The notes: generated by a model not told the origin, from the letters alone. Counted from the stretch's first letter, positions 43,248-52,429 are shown. The stretch: 64,000 nt of DNA from CAXXOK01 sp963675365 (GCA_963675365.2 CAXXVA010000001.1:1163145-1227144), one strand, 5' to 3'. A program made the numbers and translations.

Positions 43248-44480
43248 ATGAAGCATTTCAATTGGTCTACCCTGTTCGGCCAGGCACGCGGCCATGTCGT
43301 GTTCGCCGCGGCCTTTGCCGGTGTCCTCGGCGCGCACTCCGCAAGCTCGGAAACCATTTCCCTTGGCGCGCCGATCCCGCTGACCGGATATCTGGCAGCC
43401 GACGGGGCAACGATGGAGCAGGCCATTCAACTGGCTGTCGACGAACTCAACGCCAACGGCGGCATCCTGGGTGACCAGATAGAGGTAGTCACCTTCGATA
43501 TCGGAGACCTGACCCCTGACAAACTGTCAGCTGCGGCGGCCAACCTGATCGAGCGCGAGGGCGTCAGCGCGCTGATCAACGGCTATGGAGGAATGGGGCC
43601 GGACATCCCCGCATTCTGCCCCTACGGTATTCCATATATCCATAACGATGCCGTCTCCAGCGTCATCGACCTGGCCGAACGCATGCGATGCAACGCCATC
43701 TTCAACGCATCGGATGTCGACGTGAATTACGGCAAGGCCGTGTTCGACCAGATCCTGAGTAGTGGGTACGAATTCGAAAACAACCGCCTTGCCATTGTGC
43801 ATGGCGATTTCGAATGGGACATCGAGGTTGCGAAAGGCATGACCGAGGCCGCCGAGGCCGCCGGCTGGGAGGTCGTGTTCACCGAAGAGGTGCCTTACGA
43901 CACCGTCGAATGGACCGGTATCCTGTCCAAAATCCGGTCGGCGGACCCTGCGCTCGTTCATCTCGAGGCTCTAGATCCGGCAGTCGCCACAACCTTCATT
44001 TCCCAGTTCGCTGACAATCCGGCCGGCAATGCGCTGGTCAACGTCGGGTACATGGGCGCAACCCCCGGTCTCGACGAAGTCATTGCTCAGGGCAACGCCG
44101 AGAGCGTATTGGCCTTCACGCTGAACGCGCATCTCGACAACGCAGAAGGCCACGCGTTTATCGAGAAGTGGCAGAACGCCTATGGTGCCGAACCGCCGGT
44201 CAGCCTCGCCGCGGCCGTCTACGACATGGTCAACATGTGGGCCGAAGCGGTGGAGAAGGTCGGCGATGCCTCGGACTACCCGGCCGTCGCCGATGCGATC
44301 CGCGAGATGGATTACGACGGGATCGCCGGCGTCTATGCCTTCAACGAGCAGAACTTCATCAACACCGGCTCCGACACCCAACCCGCCCAGCTTTTCCAAG
44401 TGCAGGACGGTCAACGGGTTCGTATCATGGTGGGCGAGCAGAAGGTTGGAGACATAACCTCTCCGTCCTGGAACGATTGA
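43248..44480 (+). CDS. Branched-chain amino acid-type ABC substrate-binding protein
   Basis: A 410-residue periplasmic receptor (type I periplasmic-binding fold, LivK/Peripla_BP_6). An extended signal region includes GHVVFAAAFAGVLGAHSASS; the mature start ETISLGAPIPLTGYLAADGATMEQAIQLAVDELNANGGILGDQIEVV is diagnostic. The ATG at 43248 follows GGGAGAAG. Substrates of this class include branched amino acids, amides and urea. It is followed by a hairpin and the complete Liv-type transporter set. Confidence 0.9.
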   Translation: MKHFNWSTLFGQARGHVVFAAAFAGVLGAHSASSETISLGAPIPLTGYLAADGATMEQAIQLAVDELNANGGILGDQIEVVTFDIGDLTPDKLSAAAANLIEREGVSALINGYGGMGPDIPAFCPYGIPYIHNDAVSSVIDLAERMRCNAIFNASDVDVNYGKAVFDQILSSGYEFENNRLAIVHGDFEWDIEVAKGMTEAAEAAGWEVVFTEEVPYDTVEWTGILSKIRSADPALVHLEALDPAVATTFISQFADNPAGNALVNVGYMGATPGLDEVIAQGNAESVLAFTLNAHLDNAEGHAFIEKWQNAYGAEPPVSLAAAVYDMVNMWAEAVEKVGDASDYPAVADAIREMDYDGIAGVYAFNEQNFINTGSDTQPAQLFQVQDGQRVRIMVGEQKVGDITSPSWND

Positions 44481-44497
44481 TCCGCCAGGGTACCTTT

Positions 44498-44523
44498 GCG
44501 CCATCGACGCATGTCGATGGCGC
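44498..44523 (+). other. 11-bp hairpin between binding-protein and transporter genes
   Basis: GCGCCATCGAC pairs perfectly with GTCGATGGCGC around a GCAT loop, 17 bp after the binding-protein stop. Without a T-run it is more likely a 3'-end stabiliser raising receptor mRNA level than a full terminator. Confidence 0.6.
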
Positions 44524-44601
44524 GGACCCATTCGCGCCTTCTCTCCTGGTCCGGCTGACCGTGCTTCGGCCACCGGGTTCTGACCCCAAAGAAAGCTTCG
44601 C

Positions 44602-45330
44602 ATGACTCACATGTCGCTAGAAAACGTCACGATGAAGTTCGGACCTTTTCGGGCCCTTACGGATATCTCCTTTCACATAGACCGGGGCGAAATCCTGGGC
44701 GTTGCCGGCCCCAACGGCGCGGGCAAGAGCACGCTGATGAATGTCTGTACCGGCGGTCTCGCCGCCACGGAGGGCAGCGTCATTTTCAACGGGAAAGACA
44801 TCACGTCGTTTCCGCGCCATGTCCGCTGCGGGCTCGGTATCGCGCAGACCTTCCAGATCCCGACATTGCTGTCATCGCTCACGGTGGGCGAAAACCTGTT
44901 GGCCGGGCACCTGTTCGGAGGCGAGGCCCGCGGCGAGAGCCCGCGGATTTCGCTGGAGCAGATCCAGAGCCTGACACGGCTGGGCGAGTTGCTGGAAACG
45001 GACGCCGCGGGGGCCGATCTCCTGACGCGAAAACGGATCATGCTGGGTGCGGCGCTGGCGACCGGTCCGGAAATCATCTTCATGGACGAGCCGCTTGGCG
45101 GTCTGAACGCCGACGAAATCGCGGAATTCCTCGACGTGGTGCGCCACGTGCGAGACGAATTGGGGATCACGGTCGTCATGGTCGAGCACAAGACAAGGGC
45201 CCTGGCCGAGATCACGGACCGCATCCTGGTGATCAATTTCGGCGAGTTCGTGATGCTCGACAAACCCGAGGTCGTGCTGAACGACGATCATGTCGTCGAA
45301 ATCTACTTGGGCAAGAAGCACGATGCTTGA
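44602..45330 (+). CDS. livG: Branched-chain amino acid-type ABC ATPase LivG
   Basis: A 242-residue ATPase with Walker A GPNGAGKST, the Q-loop GIAQTFQIPTLLSSLTVGENLLAG, Walker B EIIFMDEPLGGLNADE and the switch His in VMVEHKTRALAEITDR. In the signature position it reads LLTRKRIMLGAALATGP, so the canonical LSGGQ is altered to LTRKR; the second ATPase, LivF, keeps a usual signature. It overlaps livF by 8 bp. Confidence 0.88.
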   Translation: MTHMSLENVTMKFGPFRALTDISFHIDRGEILGVAGPNGAGKSTLMNVCTGGLAATEGSVIFNGKDITSFPRHVRCGLGIAQTFQIPTLLSSLTVGENLLAGHLFGGEARGESPRISLEQIQSLTRLGELLETDAAGADLLTRKRIMLGAALATGPEIIFMDEPLGGLNADEIAEFLDVVRHVRDELGITVVMVEHKTRALAEITDRILVINFGEFVMLDKPEVVLNDDHVVEIYLGKKHDA

Positions 45331-45997
45331 GCTGCAAGACATCAACGTCCGGTATGGCGACTTCCATGTTCTTCATGACGTGTCCTTGTCGGTTGGCAAG
45401 GGCGAGATGGTGGCGGTGATCGGCGCCAACGGGCATGGCAAGAGTACGCTGCTGAAGGCGGTGTGCGGAATCACCCCCGTTGCGAGCGGTTCGATCCGGT
45501 TCAACGGCGACGACATCGCGAATAAGGCCGCTCCGCAATTGGTCGGTCGCGGCCTAGTCTATGTCGCTGAAGATCGGAGACTTTTTCCCGACATGACGGT
45601 TCTGGAAAACCTTCAACTCGGCGCTTTCGTGCCGGACGCCCGCAAGAAGGAAAAACAGAATCTCGAGCGTGTTTTTTCACTTTACCCGCGGCTTGCCGAG
45701 CGGCGCGGCCAACTTTGCCGCACGTTGAGCGGTGGCGAGGCGCAGATGGTCGCATTGGGGCGCGGGCTGATGTCGAACCCCGCGCTTCTGGCGATCGACG
45801 AACCGTCGCTGGGCCTGGCGCCGAACCTCACGGAAACCATGCTCCAGACGGTCGCCACGCTGAACCGGGAGGGGCTGACCATCCTGATCGTCGAGCAGAG
45901 CCTGGCACTTCTGCGGGGCATGATCGACCGCGTCTATTCCATCGAGGAGGGCGTCGTGTCCGCCAGCGAACTGGACCGGGTGCAGGAGACGCTATGA
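45323..45997 (+). CDS. livF: Branched-chain amino acid-type ABC ATPase LivF
   Basis: A 224-residue ATPase: LELQDINVRYGDFHVLHDVSLSVGKGEMVAVIGANGHGKSTLLKAV (Walker A with His in place of the usual Ala), EDRRLFPDMTVLENLQLGAF, signature TLSGGEAQMVALGRGLMSNP, Walker B LLAIDEPSLGLAPNL and the switch region in IVEQSLALL. The ATG at 45323 lies inside the end of livG; the stop overlaps the livH ATG. Confidence 0.92.
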   Translation: MLELQDINVRYGDFHVLHDVSLSVGKGEMVAVIGANGHGKSTLLKAVCGITPVASGSIRFNGDDIANKAAPQLVGRGLVYVAEDRRLFPDMTVLENLQLGAFVPDARKKEKQNLERVFSLYPRLAERRGQLCRTLSGGEAQMVALGRGLMSNPALLAIDEPSLGLAPNLTETMLQTVATLNREGLTILIVEQSLALLRGMIDRVYSIEEGVVSASELDRVQETL

Positions 45998-46866
45998 CCC
46001 AGATGATCGAAGTCTTATTGAGCGGCATGACCCAGGGCGCGGTCTATTGCGTCATCGCCATCGGCCTGTCGCTTGTCTACGGCGCCTCGCGCATTTTGAA
46101 TTTTGCGCACGGCTCGCTCTACACGCTTGGCGGTTACATCGCCTGGTTTTTCGTGGTCGGCCATTTCAACCTGCCTTTGTGGCTGGGCATTCTGGCCTCG
46201 ATCCCGATCCTAGCGCTCAGCGGCGTGGCGATCGAAAGGGTGATCATCCGCCCGCTGCGCGCCTCGGCCAACTGGAAGATCAATACAATCATGGTGACGC
46301 TTGGCCTCGCGTTCATCATCGAGAACGGCCTGCAACTCGCTTTCGGGCCCGGCACCAAGTCCATCCCGCCCTTAACCGAGGGCGTCCTGACCTTGGGCGG
46401 GATCACCCTGTCCTGGTACAAGATCTACATCTTCGCGATTTCCCTCGGGTTGGTCGCGGCGCTGGAGGTCTTCCTCACCTACTCGCGTTACGGTCAGGCC
46501 GTGCGGGCCGTGTCGCAGGACATGCAGGGGGCCAAACAGGTCGGGATCAACGTCAACCAGGTCTTTGGCCTCGCCTTCGCCCTTTCGGTGGTCCTGACCG
46601 GGATTGCCGGCATTCTTCTGGCCCCGGTGTTCCTGATTTCCCCGCTGGGTGGCTGGGGGCCCTTCCTCAAGGCATTCGTTATCGTCGTGCTGGGCGGCTT
46701 GGGGAGCACCAAGGGGGCCTTCGTGGCCGCCTTCATCCTTGGCGTGCTGGAGGCCTACATCGTCTTCTTTCTGGGGCCGAACTGGGCGATGCCGGCCTGG
46801 CTCGTGATGCTGATCGTCGTCTTGATGATCCGACCCAAGGGCCTGTTCGGAGTTTGGGAGAACTGA
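45994..46866 (+). CDS. livH: Branched-chain amino acid-type ABC permease LivH
   Basis: A 290-residue permease with about eight hydrophobic segments, starting IEVLLSGMTQGAVYCVIAIGLSLVYGASRILNFAHGSLYTLGGYIAW, a clear LivH start. The cytoplasmic loop AVSQDMQGAKQVGINVNQVFGLAFALS and the GGLGSTKGAFVAAFILGVLEA segment are typical. The ATG at 45994 overlaps livF (ATGA). Confidence 0.92.
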   Translation: MTQMIEVLLSGMTQGAVYCVIAIGLSLVYGASRILNFAHGSLYTLGGYIAWFFVVGHFNLPLWLGILASIPILALSGVAIERVIIRPLRASANWKINTIMVTLGLAFIIENGLQLAFGPGTKSIPPLTEGVLTLGGITLSWYKIYIFAISLGLVAALEVFLTYSRYGQAVRAVSQDMQGAKQVGINVNQVFGLAFALSVVLTGIAGILLAPVFLISPLGGWGPFLKAFVIVVLGGLGSTKGAFVAAFILGVLEAYIVFFLGPNWAMPAWLVMLIVVLMIRPKGLFGVWEN

Positions 46867-46867
46867 G

Positions 46868-47881
46868 ATGACGGATCGTACGAAACACACCCGCACTTCG
46901 ACGATTTCGTCGGTGTTCACCGGGAAAGGATTCCTAAGAGACAGCCTTTTGTTCTGGGTCGCGGTCGCGGGCTTGGCGGCCCTCGGTGTCCTGGTCGGCG
47001 ACAGCTATTTCCGCCACGTTTTCATCCTGGTGTTCATCTGGTGCATCGTCATCGCGTCCTGGGATCTGATCCTGGGCTATGCCGGCATATTCAACTACGC
47101 CCAGTTGGTGTTCTTCGCGGTCGGGGCCTATTCCGCGGCGATGCTGTCGATTTATGCGGAGATCACACCGCTGCTGTCGATCGCCTGCGCCGGAGCGATC
47201 GGGGCCGTGGTCGGGGCGCTCGTCGGCCTTCCAAGCCTGCGCCTGAAGGGGGAGTACGTCGCGCTGTTCACATTCGCAGTGCATCTGGCCCTGCCCCCGA
47301 TCATTCAGCAGGGCAAGGCGATCGGCATGGGCGGGAATACCGGCCTTCTGGGTGTGCCCTGGCTCAACCTGTTCGGTTTTCAGGTCTCGACGATCGACAA
47401 GTTGACCTGGTTCTGGGTGTCGCTCGCCTTCGGCTCGGTCTGCGTTTACCTGATCTATTTCCTGGTGCTGCGGGGTCGCATGGGACTGGCCTTTATCGCG
47501 ATGCGCGACGCGGGCACCTTCGCGCAGGCGATCGGCGTGAACGAGTCGAAATACAAGCTCCTGGCCTTCATCGTTTCGGCCATATTCACCGCCATCGCCG
47601 GTGGCCTCTATGCCCACTACACGTCTGTCGTCACCCCGAAGATCCTCGGCACCGAGTTCTTTCTCATGGCGATGGTCATGCTGGCGGTCGGCGGAATGGG
47701 GCGCTTTCCCGGAGCGATCCTCGGTGTCTTTATCGTGGTGATCGGCAATGAGCTTCTGCGCAGTTTCGATGACTACCGGTTGCTGTTGCTGGGAATTGCG
47801 GTTGTGGTCGTGGTGATCTTTTTCCCCGCGGGCCTCGTCGGGGTGTTCGACCGGCGCAAGCCGCGTCTGGGTAAGCGATGA
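46868..47881 (+). CDS. livM: Branched-chain amino acid-type ABC permease LivM
   Basis: A 337-residue permease with about nine hydrophobic segments. IASWDLILGYAGIFNYAQLVFFAVGAYSAAML and AMRDAGTFAQAIGVNESKYKLLAFIVSAIFTAIAGGLYAHY are the LivM hallmarks. It starts one base after the livH stop and ends the transporter operon; a 270-bp gap with a palindrome follows before the ureohydrolase gene. Confidence 0.92.
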   Translation: MTDRTKHTRTSTISSVFTGKGFLRDSLLFWVAVAGLAALGVLVGDSYFRHVFILVFIWCIVIASWDLILGYAGIFNYAQLVFFAVGAYSAAMLSIYAEITPLLSIACAGAIGAVVGALVGLPSLRLKGEYVALFTFAVHLALPPIIQQGKAIGMGGNTGLLGVPWLNLFGFQVSTIDKLTWFWVSLAFGSVCVYLIYFLVLRGRMGLAFIAMRDAGTFAQAIGVNESKYKLLAFIVSAIFTAIAGGLYAHYTSVVTPKILGTEFFLMAMVMLAVGGMGRFPGAILGVFIVVIGNELLRSFDDYRLLLLGIAVVVVVIFFPAGLVGVFDRRKPRLGKR

Positions 47882-48037
47882 CCGGATGTCCAGGCGGGTC
47901 CGCGTCACCGCTTGCCAAGGAACGCTTCCGCAGTCTCTTCCGCAGTCGGCGTGGACGAGGCGCCGCGCCTTGCCCGGGGCACTCGCATCCCCACGAAAGG
48001 ACAGAGGTGGAAACCGATGCCGCAAATGCTCGCAATA

Positions 48038-48051
48038 GTGACAGCTGTCAC
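48038..48051 (+). promoter_or_regulatory. Palindrome GTGACAGCTGTCAC before the ureohydrolase gene
   Basis: A perfect 14-bp palindrome 102 bp before the ATG. Its core TGACAGYTGTCA is shared with the site at 40411-40422 in the divergent LuxR-amidase region, so one regulator probably controls both units. Confidence 0.7.
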
Positions 48052-48153
48052 AATTGTCGAAACCGCGGTTCAGCCCCAGACTTGAATACGGCGTCCAAAG
48101 GAGCCCCTTCGGTTCGAGACGCGCGAAAGATCAAAACGGAAAGGCGATAGATC

Positions 48154-49110
48154 ATGAGTAGTACTGGTCCGATAGACGAAACGATGTGGAGCGGCCTGAT
48201 CCATGCCGGTGTCGCCGGGACGATGTTCGGCCTTCCGTTCATTCCGCCGCAGCGGGATGCGCTCGAAAAGGCGGGGGCGACCGTCGCTTTCATCGGCTTT
48301 CCGTTCGACTCCACTCAGATCAGCCGCACGGGAGCGAATTACGGGCCGCGCGGGATCCGCGAGCACTCCAGCCTTTTCTTGACCTACAACGCCACGTCGG
48401 ACGTTGATCTCGGACAGAAGTTCAAGATGGTCGACTGTGGCGATATCCCGGTTATTCCGGGGGACCCCAGTGGCACAATGAAGGTGGCCACGGAGCTGAT
48501 TGCCAACGTCATCGAGGCCGGCGCCAAACCTGTGCTGCTCGGCGGCGACCATTCGGTGACGATCGGGGGCGCGCGGGCCTTCGCAAAGCACCACGAGAAG
48601 CCCGGTCTCATCCTGTTCGACACGCACTATGACACCGCGGAAGACATCGGCGGGGTCAAGGACAGCCATTGCTGCCCTATCACCCGCGCCCTCGACGCCG
48701 GTTTTGACCCCAAGCACACGGTTCTCATCGGCATCAGCGGCTGGCTCAATCCGCGCACTGAACTCGAGAATGCGAAGAAGTACGGTCTGACGGTGATCAC
48801 CCTGGACGAGATCATGCGTGACGGCGCCGAGGCCGCCGGGCAGAAAGCCGCTGCCGTCGTGCAAGGCGCCCAGAACATTTACTTAACGATAGACATCGAT
48901 GCGCTCGACGCGAGCACTGCGCCCGGCACCTGTGTGCCCACCGCCGGCGGGATGACGTTGCGGGAAATGTTCACCATCTTCGAGCAGTTCAAAGATCTCA
49001 ATATTGGTGGCTTCGATGTCGTGGAAGTGGCGCCCTCTCTAGACCCGACGAAGGTCACCCAGATCGCCGCCAACCGCATTATTCTCGAGACGCTGGCAAT
49101 GTTGAAATAG
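48154..49110 (+). CDS. Agmatinase/arginase-family ureohydrolase
   Basis: A 318-residue ureohydrolase. Metal-site motifs are present in order: LLGGDHSVTIGG, LFDTHYDTAED (the D-x-H-x-D site, with Thr for the usual Ala), and TIDIDALDASTAPGT with the D-x-D-x-x-D pattern, followed by FDVVEVAP. Members cleave guanidino compounds (agmatine, guanidinobutyrate and others) to urea and an amine. N-terminal LPFIPPQ and FIGFPFDSTQISRTGANYGPRGIREHS are typical. Its own promoter region carries the palindrome shared with the amidase operon. The exact guanidino substrate is not evident. Confidence 0.88.
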   Translation: MSSTGPIDETMWSGLIHAGVAGTMFGLPFIPPQRDALEKAGATVAFIGFPFDSTQISRTGANYGPRGIREHSSLFLTYNATSDVDLGQKFKMVDCGDIPVIPGDPSGTMKVATELIANVIEAGAKPVLLGGDHSVTIGGARAFAKHHEKPGLILFDTHYDTAEDIGGVKDSHCCPITRALDAGFDPKHTVLIGISGWLNPRTELENAKKYGLTVITLDEIMRDGAEAAGQKAAAVVQGAQNIYLTIDIDALDASTAPGTCVPTAGGMTLREMFTIFEQFKDLNIGGFDVVEVAPSLDPTKVTQIAANRIILETLAMLK

Positions 49111-49451
49111 CGACATCGTGAAAGACGTGCTGCCCCTGACCTGCCCCCCGCTGGTCCCTCGTTCATAACGAGAGTCTGCAGGTTGGATTTTGGTAGTCGG
49201 GTTCGCCGTCTCGGGCAAGCGCGGCGGGCGCGGAGCCCTCAAATTGCTGAAGGGTATCGGTGCTCGCGATAGCGCGCCACGCCGGGAATGGGCGGGCGTG
49301 CGGATCTAAAAGGACAGTATTCTTACTGTGATTTTCGCCACCCTCCTGCGGCCTATTGTCTCAAGGCGAGGGGCATTCAGAGCGAAAGCGGTTGTGTATT
49401 TTATCGAAAGGCGAAAAGATATGTCCACCAATTAAGAAAAGAAGCCTTCAA
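49111..49451. other. About 340 bp without a recognised gene
   Basis: No family-like frame and no clear terminator were found between the ureohydrolase gene and the small exported protein. Confidence 0.4.
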
Positions 49452-49652
49452 ATGAGCAGAAAAAATACACCTTTATTCCTGTCGGCGGCCGTGATTGCTT
49501 TTTTCTTGACCATTCCCGCAGAGGCCGCCGTCGAAGAAGGGACCTTGAGCATCACCGCATATACAGCGTCGGACGCTTTACGTTGCGATGACACGGGCCA
49601 TGCGTGCCCTTATGATTGTTCGACCCAGAAAGCAGAGAAGCAAGCTTATTAG
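49452..49652 (+). CDS. Small exported protein of unknown function, possibly truncated
   Basis: A 66-residue frame with a clear Sec signal peptide (RKNTPLFLSAAVIAFFLTIPAEAA, cleavage after AEA near residue 25). The mature part contains three Cys (LRCDDTGHACPYDC) and then stops. The abrupt end and neighbouring transposon debris suggest a lost 3' part. Start placed at 49452 behind AAGAAG; a longer frame from 49356 has no signal logic. Confidence 0.45.
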   Translation: MSRKNTPLFLSAAVIAFFLTIPAEAAVEEGTLSITAYTASDALRCDDTGHACPYDCSTQKAEKQAY

Positions 49653-49874
49653 CCCATTCGAATCTGGACTTTGGACAGTGAAGTCCTGAAGCGTTTGCGC
49701 AACATGAGTGGCGGCTGTTAGGAAGCTGCACCGCAGCGTTGATCGTCACCGTCAAAGTCGGCTTTGGGCCGAAACTACAATTCGACCAAGCGCCAACCCT
49801 ACGTTTCTCCGGTGACTTGGCGACGGCGGATTCCTGTGCGGTGCCGCCGTGTGGGGTCGTTTCTTTTATGCCTG

Positions 49875-49905
49875 CTCATGGGGCTGGAGTGCGGGGGCGA
49901 GAGTG
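49875..49905 (-). pseudogene. Possible relic of a second tniQ 5' end
   Basis: This 31-bp stretch matches 15674-15704 at 28 positions, which there encodes the start of tniQ (minus-strand reading TLVPALQPREPA). Here the reading is TLAPALQPHEQA followed directly by a stop. Too short to be sure. Confidence 0.3.
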
Positions 49906-49915
49906 CCGCCGTTCG

Positions 49916-50095
49916 CTAAGTGTCACATCCCTTGTGATAATACGGCCGTTTCTTGAAGAGTGCGGGCTTCTGGCAGTTCCAGTCCTTGAGCACGTCGATG
50001 GGCGTGCGGCCTTTCAGCACGGATTGCGGGAGCTGGCTGTTGTAGAGGCGACGTAGCGAAAGATGGTCTGTTCCAGGTCCACCCCATCGCTAACG
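49916..50095 (-). pseudogene. IS481-family transposase 3' relic
   Basis: The minus strand reads DLEQTIFRYV, then after a one-base frameshift RLYNSQLPQSVLKGRTPID and VLKDWNCQKPALFKKRPYYHKGCDT and a stop. This is the C-terminal end of IS481-family transposases (compare the family pattern N-x-Q-L-P-Q-S-A-L ... P-x-L-F-x-K-x-P-Y). The upstream part of the gene is absent. Confidence 0.75.
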
Positions 50096-50194
50096 CATCG
50101 TAGATCTAGTCGACGGACTCCGCATCGCAACGCGGTCGCCGGACGCGGATGGATGGCTGAAAACGCAACGGGGGCTTTGCCAATCTGCCACCTT

Positions 50195-50243
50195 CTGAGT
50201 TTGCGAAAAAATACTATGCGATCTCATCTTCGATTTTCGCAAA
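50195..50243 (+). repeat. Inverted TTTGCGAAAA boxes, transposon-end candidate
   Basis: TTTGCGAAAA at 50200-50209 and TTTTCGCAAA at 50234-50243 are perfect 10-bp inverted arms 24 bp apart in an AT-rich stretch. The first box with its neighbours (50195-50209) is the reverse complement of 16184-16198. CTTGCGACT at about 50264 recurs at about 52143 upstream of the TnsA-like gene. Confidence 0.5.
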
Positions 50244-50774
50244 TATTACCATAAAATCAATTACTTGCGACTCATCTAAAAGTCTGGTGTGTAGCGATTT
50301 CATGAAGCGCTGAGCTTCTCTGGAGCAGGCCTGGCCAGCTGACGAGGGTCGCCAGAAAGCGAATGCCGGAAGGAAGGGCGCGTGATGAAACTGGGTATGA
50401 CAGCGGAGGTCTTTGCTCCTCGGCGTGCCGGGGGGCGATCGGATACCTGCGGCCAGACATCTGTCATTGGCGGAAAAGCCATACGTGACCTGGCGTCGCG
50501 ACATGCCGTCTCGATTACCGGATCGCGCGCGCCGACAATTTGCAGCTTGAAAACCGGTAGCCTGAACGGGGGCCGAGTACCGTAGCCCCAGACCAACATC
50601 TTCGCTCCCAAAACCGTCTGGGAGCCAAGTTGTTGCTACCTCTCATCTGGAGGGCTGAGGCGAAGTTCCCGCCGAAGACCTTCGCCAATTCCAACAATCA
50701 CGAATTCGCCTTTGACCTCGGCTGGGCCACGCCCGGCTGAATGATGACGCATGCCGCATCGAAAGAAAGACCCC
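50244..50774. other. About 530 bp with no recognised gene
   Basis: Frames on both strands lack family features. The last 60 bases before the ATPase gene read like the tail of a coding frame (ANSNNHEFAFDLGWATPG then a stop), perhaps a relic. Confidence 0.35.
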
Positions 50775-51875
50775 ATGTCTCGTATCCCTTTCATTCATAG
50801 CAAGTTTCCTGACCCGAAGATGAGCCAGGCCGCTATCGAAAATCGCCTGAACGCGCACTGGCATCGGCTCCAGAAAAACAAGGCCGAAGCCTTGTCGGGA
50901 CAGCTCGAAGAAAAGAGTGCGCAGAACCCTTCCACCTATGCAAGCGAAGCTGGCGGTACACCCTGGAATGTGAAGAACCGCATCCGTCGGCGAGCAGGTT
51001 TGATCAGCGATCAATACCAGAAACGAACTGCGTTGGGGCAATTGAAGCCGGACGATCGCAAGCGGTTGGAGGTGTTTCGTGATGGCGTGGATCTAGCGAA
51101 CATAGGGTCAGAACACAGAGCCGATGAAATCGGCGCCGAACTTCACGCTGAGTATCCGTGGTTGGGGCGAGCAACGGAGGCTGCCTGGCATTCGATGCTG
51201 CATTCGGTCCGGTCAGGCAATCCCGCACTCTGGGTGCGTCCACTTTTACTTGATGGCCCACCGGGCATTGGCAAGAGCGCCTGGGCGCGTAGTTTAGCCG
51301 AATCGATCGGAGTGCCGATCTTGCGTGTGGATGCAACCACAGAGTCCGCGAACTTCGGGCTTGTCGGGAGCCAGAAAGGGTGGGGGAACTCCGCGCCGGG
51401 CAAGCTGATGAATCTGATGTTGAACCACCGCGTCGGCAACCCATTGGTCATCATCGATGAAATCGAAAAAGCCGGGAACCCGATGTCGAACGGCGGGCAC
51501 ACCCATAGCTTGGCTGACGCGCTGTTGCCGCTCCTGGAACCTCTATCGGCCTCACAGTGGGCGTGCCCCTACTTCCAGATCGAGTTCGATATGCGATGGG
51601 TCAATTGGGTCCTGACATCAAACGATAGCAGCCAGTTGCCGGCGCCGCTGCTCAGCCGGTGTCCCCAGATTCGACTGGATCCCATGACATGCAAGGACCT
51701 CACGGAGTTTGTGCGCCGCCAAGCATCGAGGCGGAGCCTCAGTGAAACTTCGGCGGAAGCAATTTGCAGGGTTCTGGAATGGGCGTTCAATACAGGGCGG
51801 CAGCCCAATCTCCGGACGGCCATCCGCATGCTTGAGAGAGCTGACAGGTTGGAAAACAGACCCGCGATTAACTGA
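50775..51875 (+). CDS. Lon-like AAA+ ATPase without protease domain
   Basis: A 366-residue protein. After a 140-residue helical N-terminal region, the AAA+ module shows Walker A LLDGPPGIGKSAWARSLAESIGVP, the Lon-like substrate loop SANFGLVGSQKGWGNSAPGKLMNLML, Walker B LVIIDEIEKAG, sensor 1 WVLTSNDSSQLPAPLLSRCP with the arginine finger, and a sensor 2 region near the end. No Ser-Lys protease domain follows. It resembles the AAA part of Lon rather than TnsC/TniB. It lies just before the TnsA/TnsB-like genes in the same direction, so it may be transposon cargo or an accessory factor. An in-frame ATG at 50751 is an alternative start. Confidence 0.75.
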   Translation: MSRIPFIHSKFPDPKMSQAAIENRLNAHWHRLQKNKAEALSGQLEEKSAQNPSTYASEAGGTPWNVKNRIRRRAGLISDQYQKRTALGQLKPDDRKRLEVFRDGVDLANIGSEHRADEIGAELHAEYPWLGRATEAAWHSMLHSVRSGNPALWVRPLLLDGPPGIGKSAWARSLAESIGVPILRVDATTESANFGLVGSQKGWGNSAPGKLMNLMLNHRVGNPLVIIDEIEKAGNPMSNGGHTHSLADALLPLLEPLSASQWACPYFQIEFDMRWVNWVLTSNDSSQLPAPLLSRCPQIRLDPMTCKDLTEFVRRQASRRSLSETSAEAICRVLEWAFNTGRQPNLRTAIRMLERADRLENRPAIN

Positions 51876-52429
51876 AACCGTGTAGGGCCGGTGACGGCGT
51901 GGCTTCTTTCGGCAGGCATCTCGCATGAGAACTCCGGGATCGTGGTGCGCGGCACCGCCCCCTTGAATGGCGGGCGAGCTCAGACCGGCTTGTAGGACAG
52001 GGTTGAATGGAGGCACCTAGCATTCTTCGAGGCGGGCTTGGGGAGGAGGGCGTTGAAATATCGGCTGCGCTCCTGCCGGAAACTTGCGCCGTGCCCTTGG
52101 GTCTCCATGACTTGAGGTCAATAAAGTGAAGCAATAACAGTGGCTTGCGACTAGGCTTAAGTTTTTTTGAGTATTTTGATTTTTTTCACTTCGGATTTTC
52201 GGCGCTTTCGCGGACCCTACGCTTGCTCGAGATTGGGCAGCTGAAAACCTGAGGAGATGACAAAAGAAAACGCGCACAATTTCTGTGCGCGTCTGGAAGT
52301 TGGGGCAAAGATCGCCCGTGTATCACTTGCCACGGTAGAGGCCGAAAACGGCCCCGGCAAGCGCGGTCTGAGCTCCGGGATGAAAAACTATTTCCCCGGA
52401 AGCGGTGCGTTTCCGGGAACGGAGACGGC
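51876..52429 (+). promoter_or_regulatory. 554-bp leader before the TnsA-like gene: AT-rich boxes and hairpins
   Basis: No gene is supported here. Features are an AT-rich stretch at 52130-52200 containing CTTGCGACT; a perfect hairpin with arms ACGCGCACA (52270-52278) and TGTGCGCGT (52284-52292) and a 5-nt loop; and a smaller GGCCG-AAAA-CGGCC stem near 52340. In Tn7-like elements the transposon end with transposase-binding boxes lies directly before tnsA, so this region is the best candidate for the right end. Confidence 0.4.

Noticed and set aside
49706..50060. 105-codon plus-strand frame over the IS481 relic
   Set aside because: It is the antisense of the IS481 transposase tail, which has clear family similarity on the minus strand.
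50200..50243. TTTGCGAAAA inverted boxes as a CRISPR-like repeat
   Set aside because: Only two inverted units with no regularly spaced direct repeats; no cas genes in the window.
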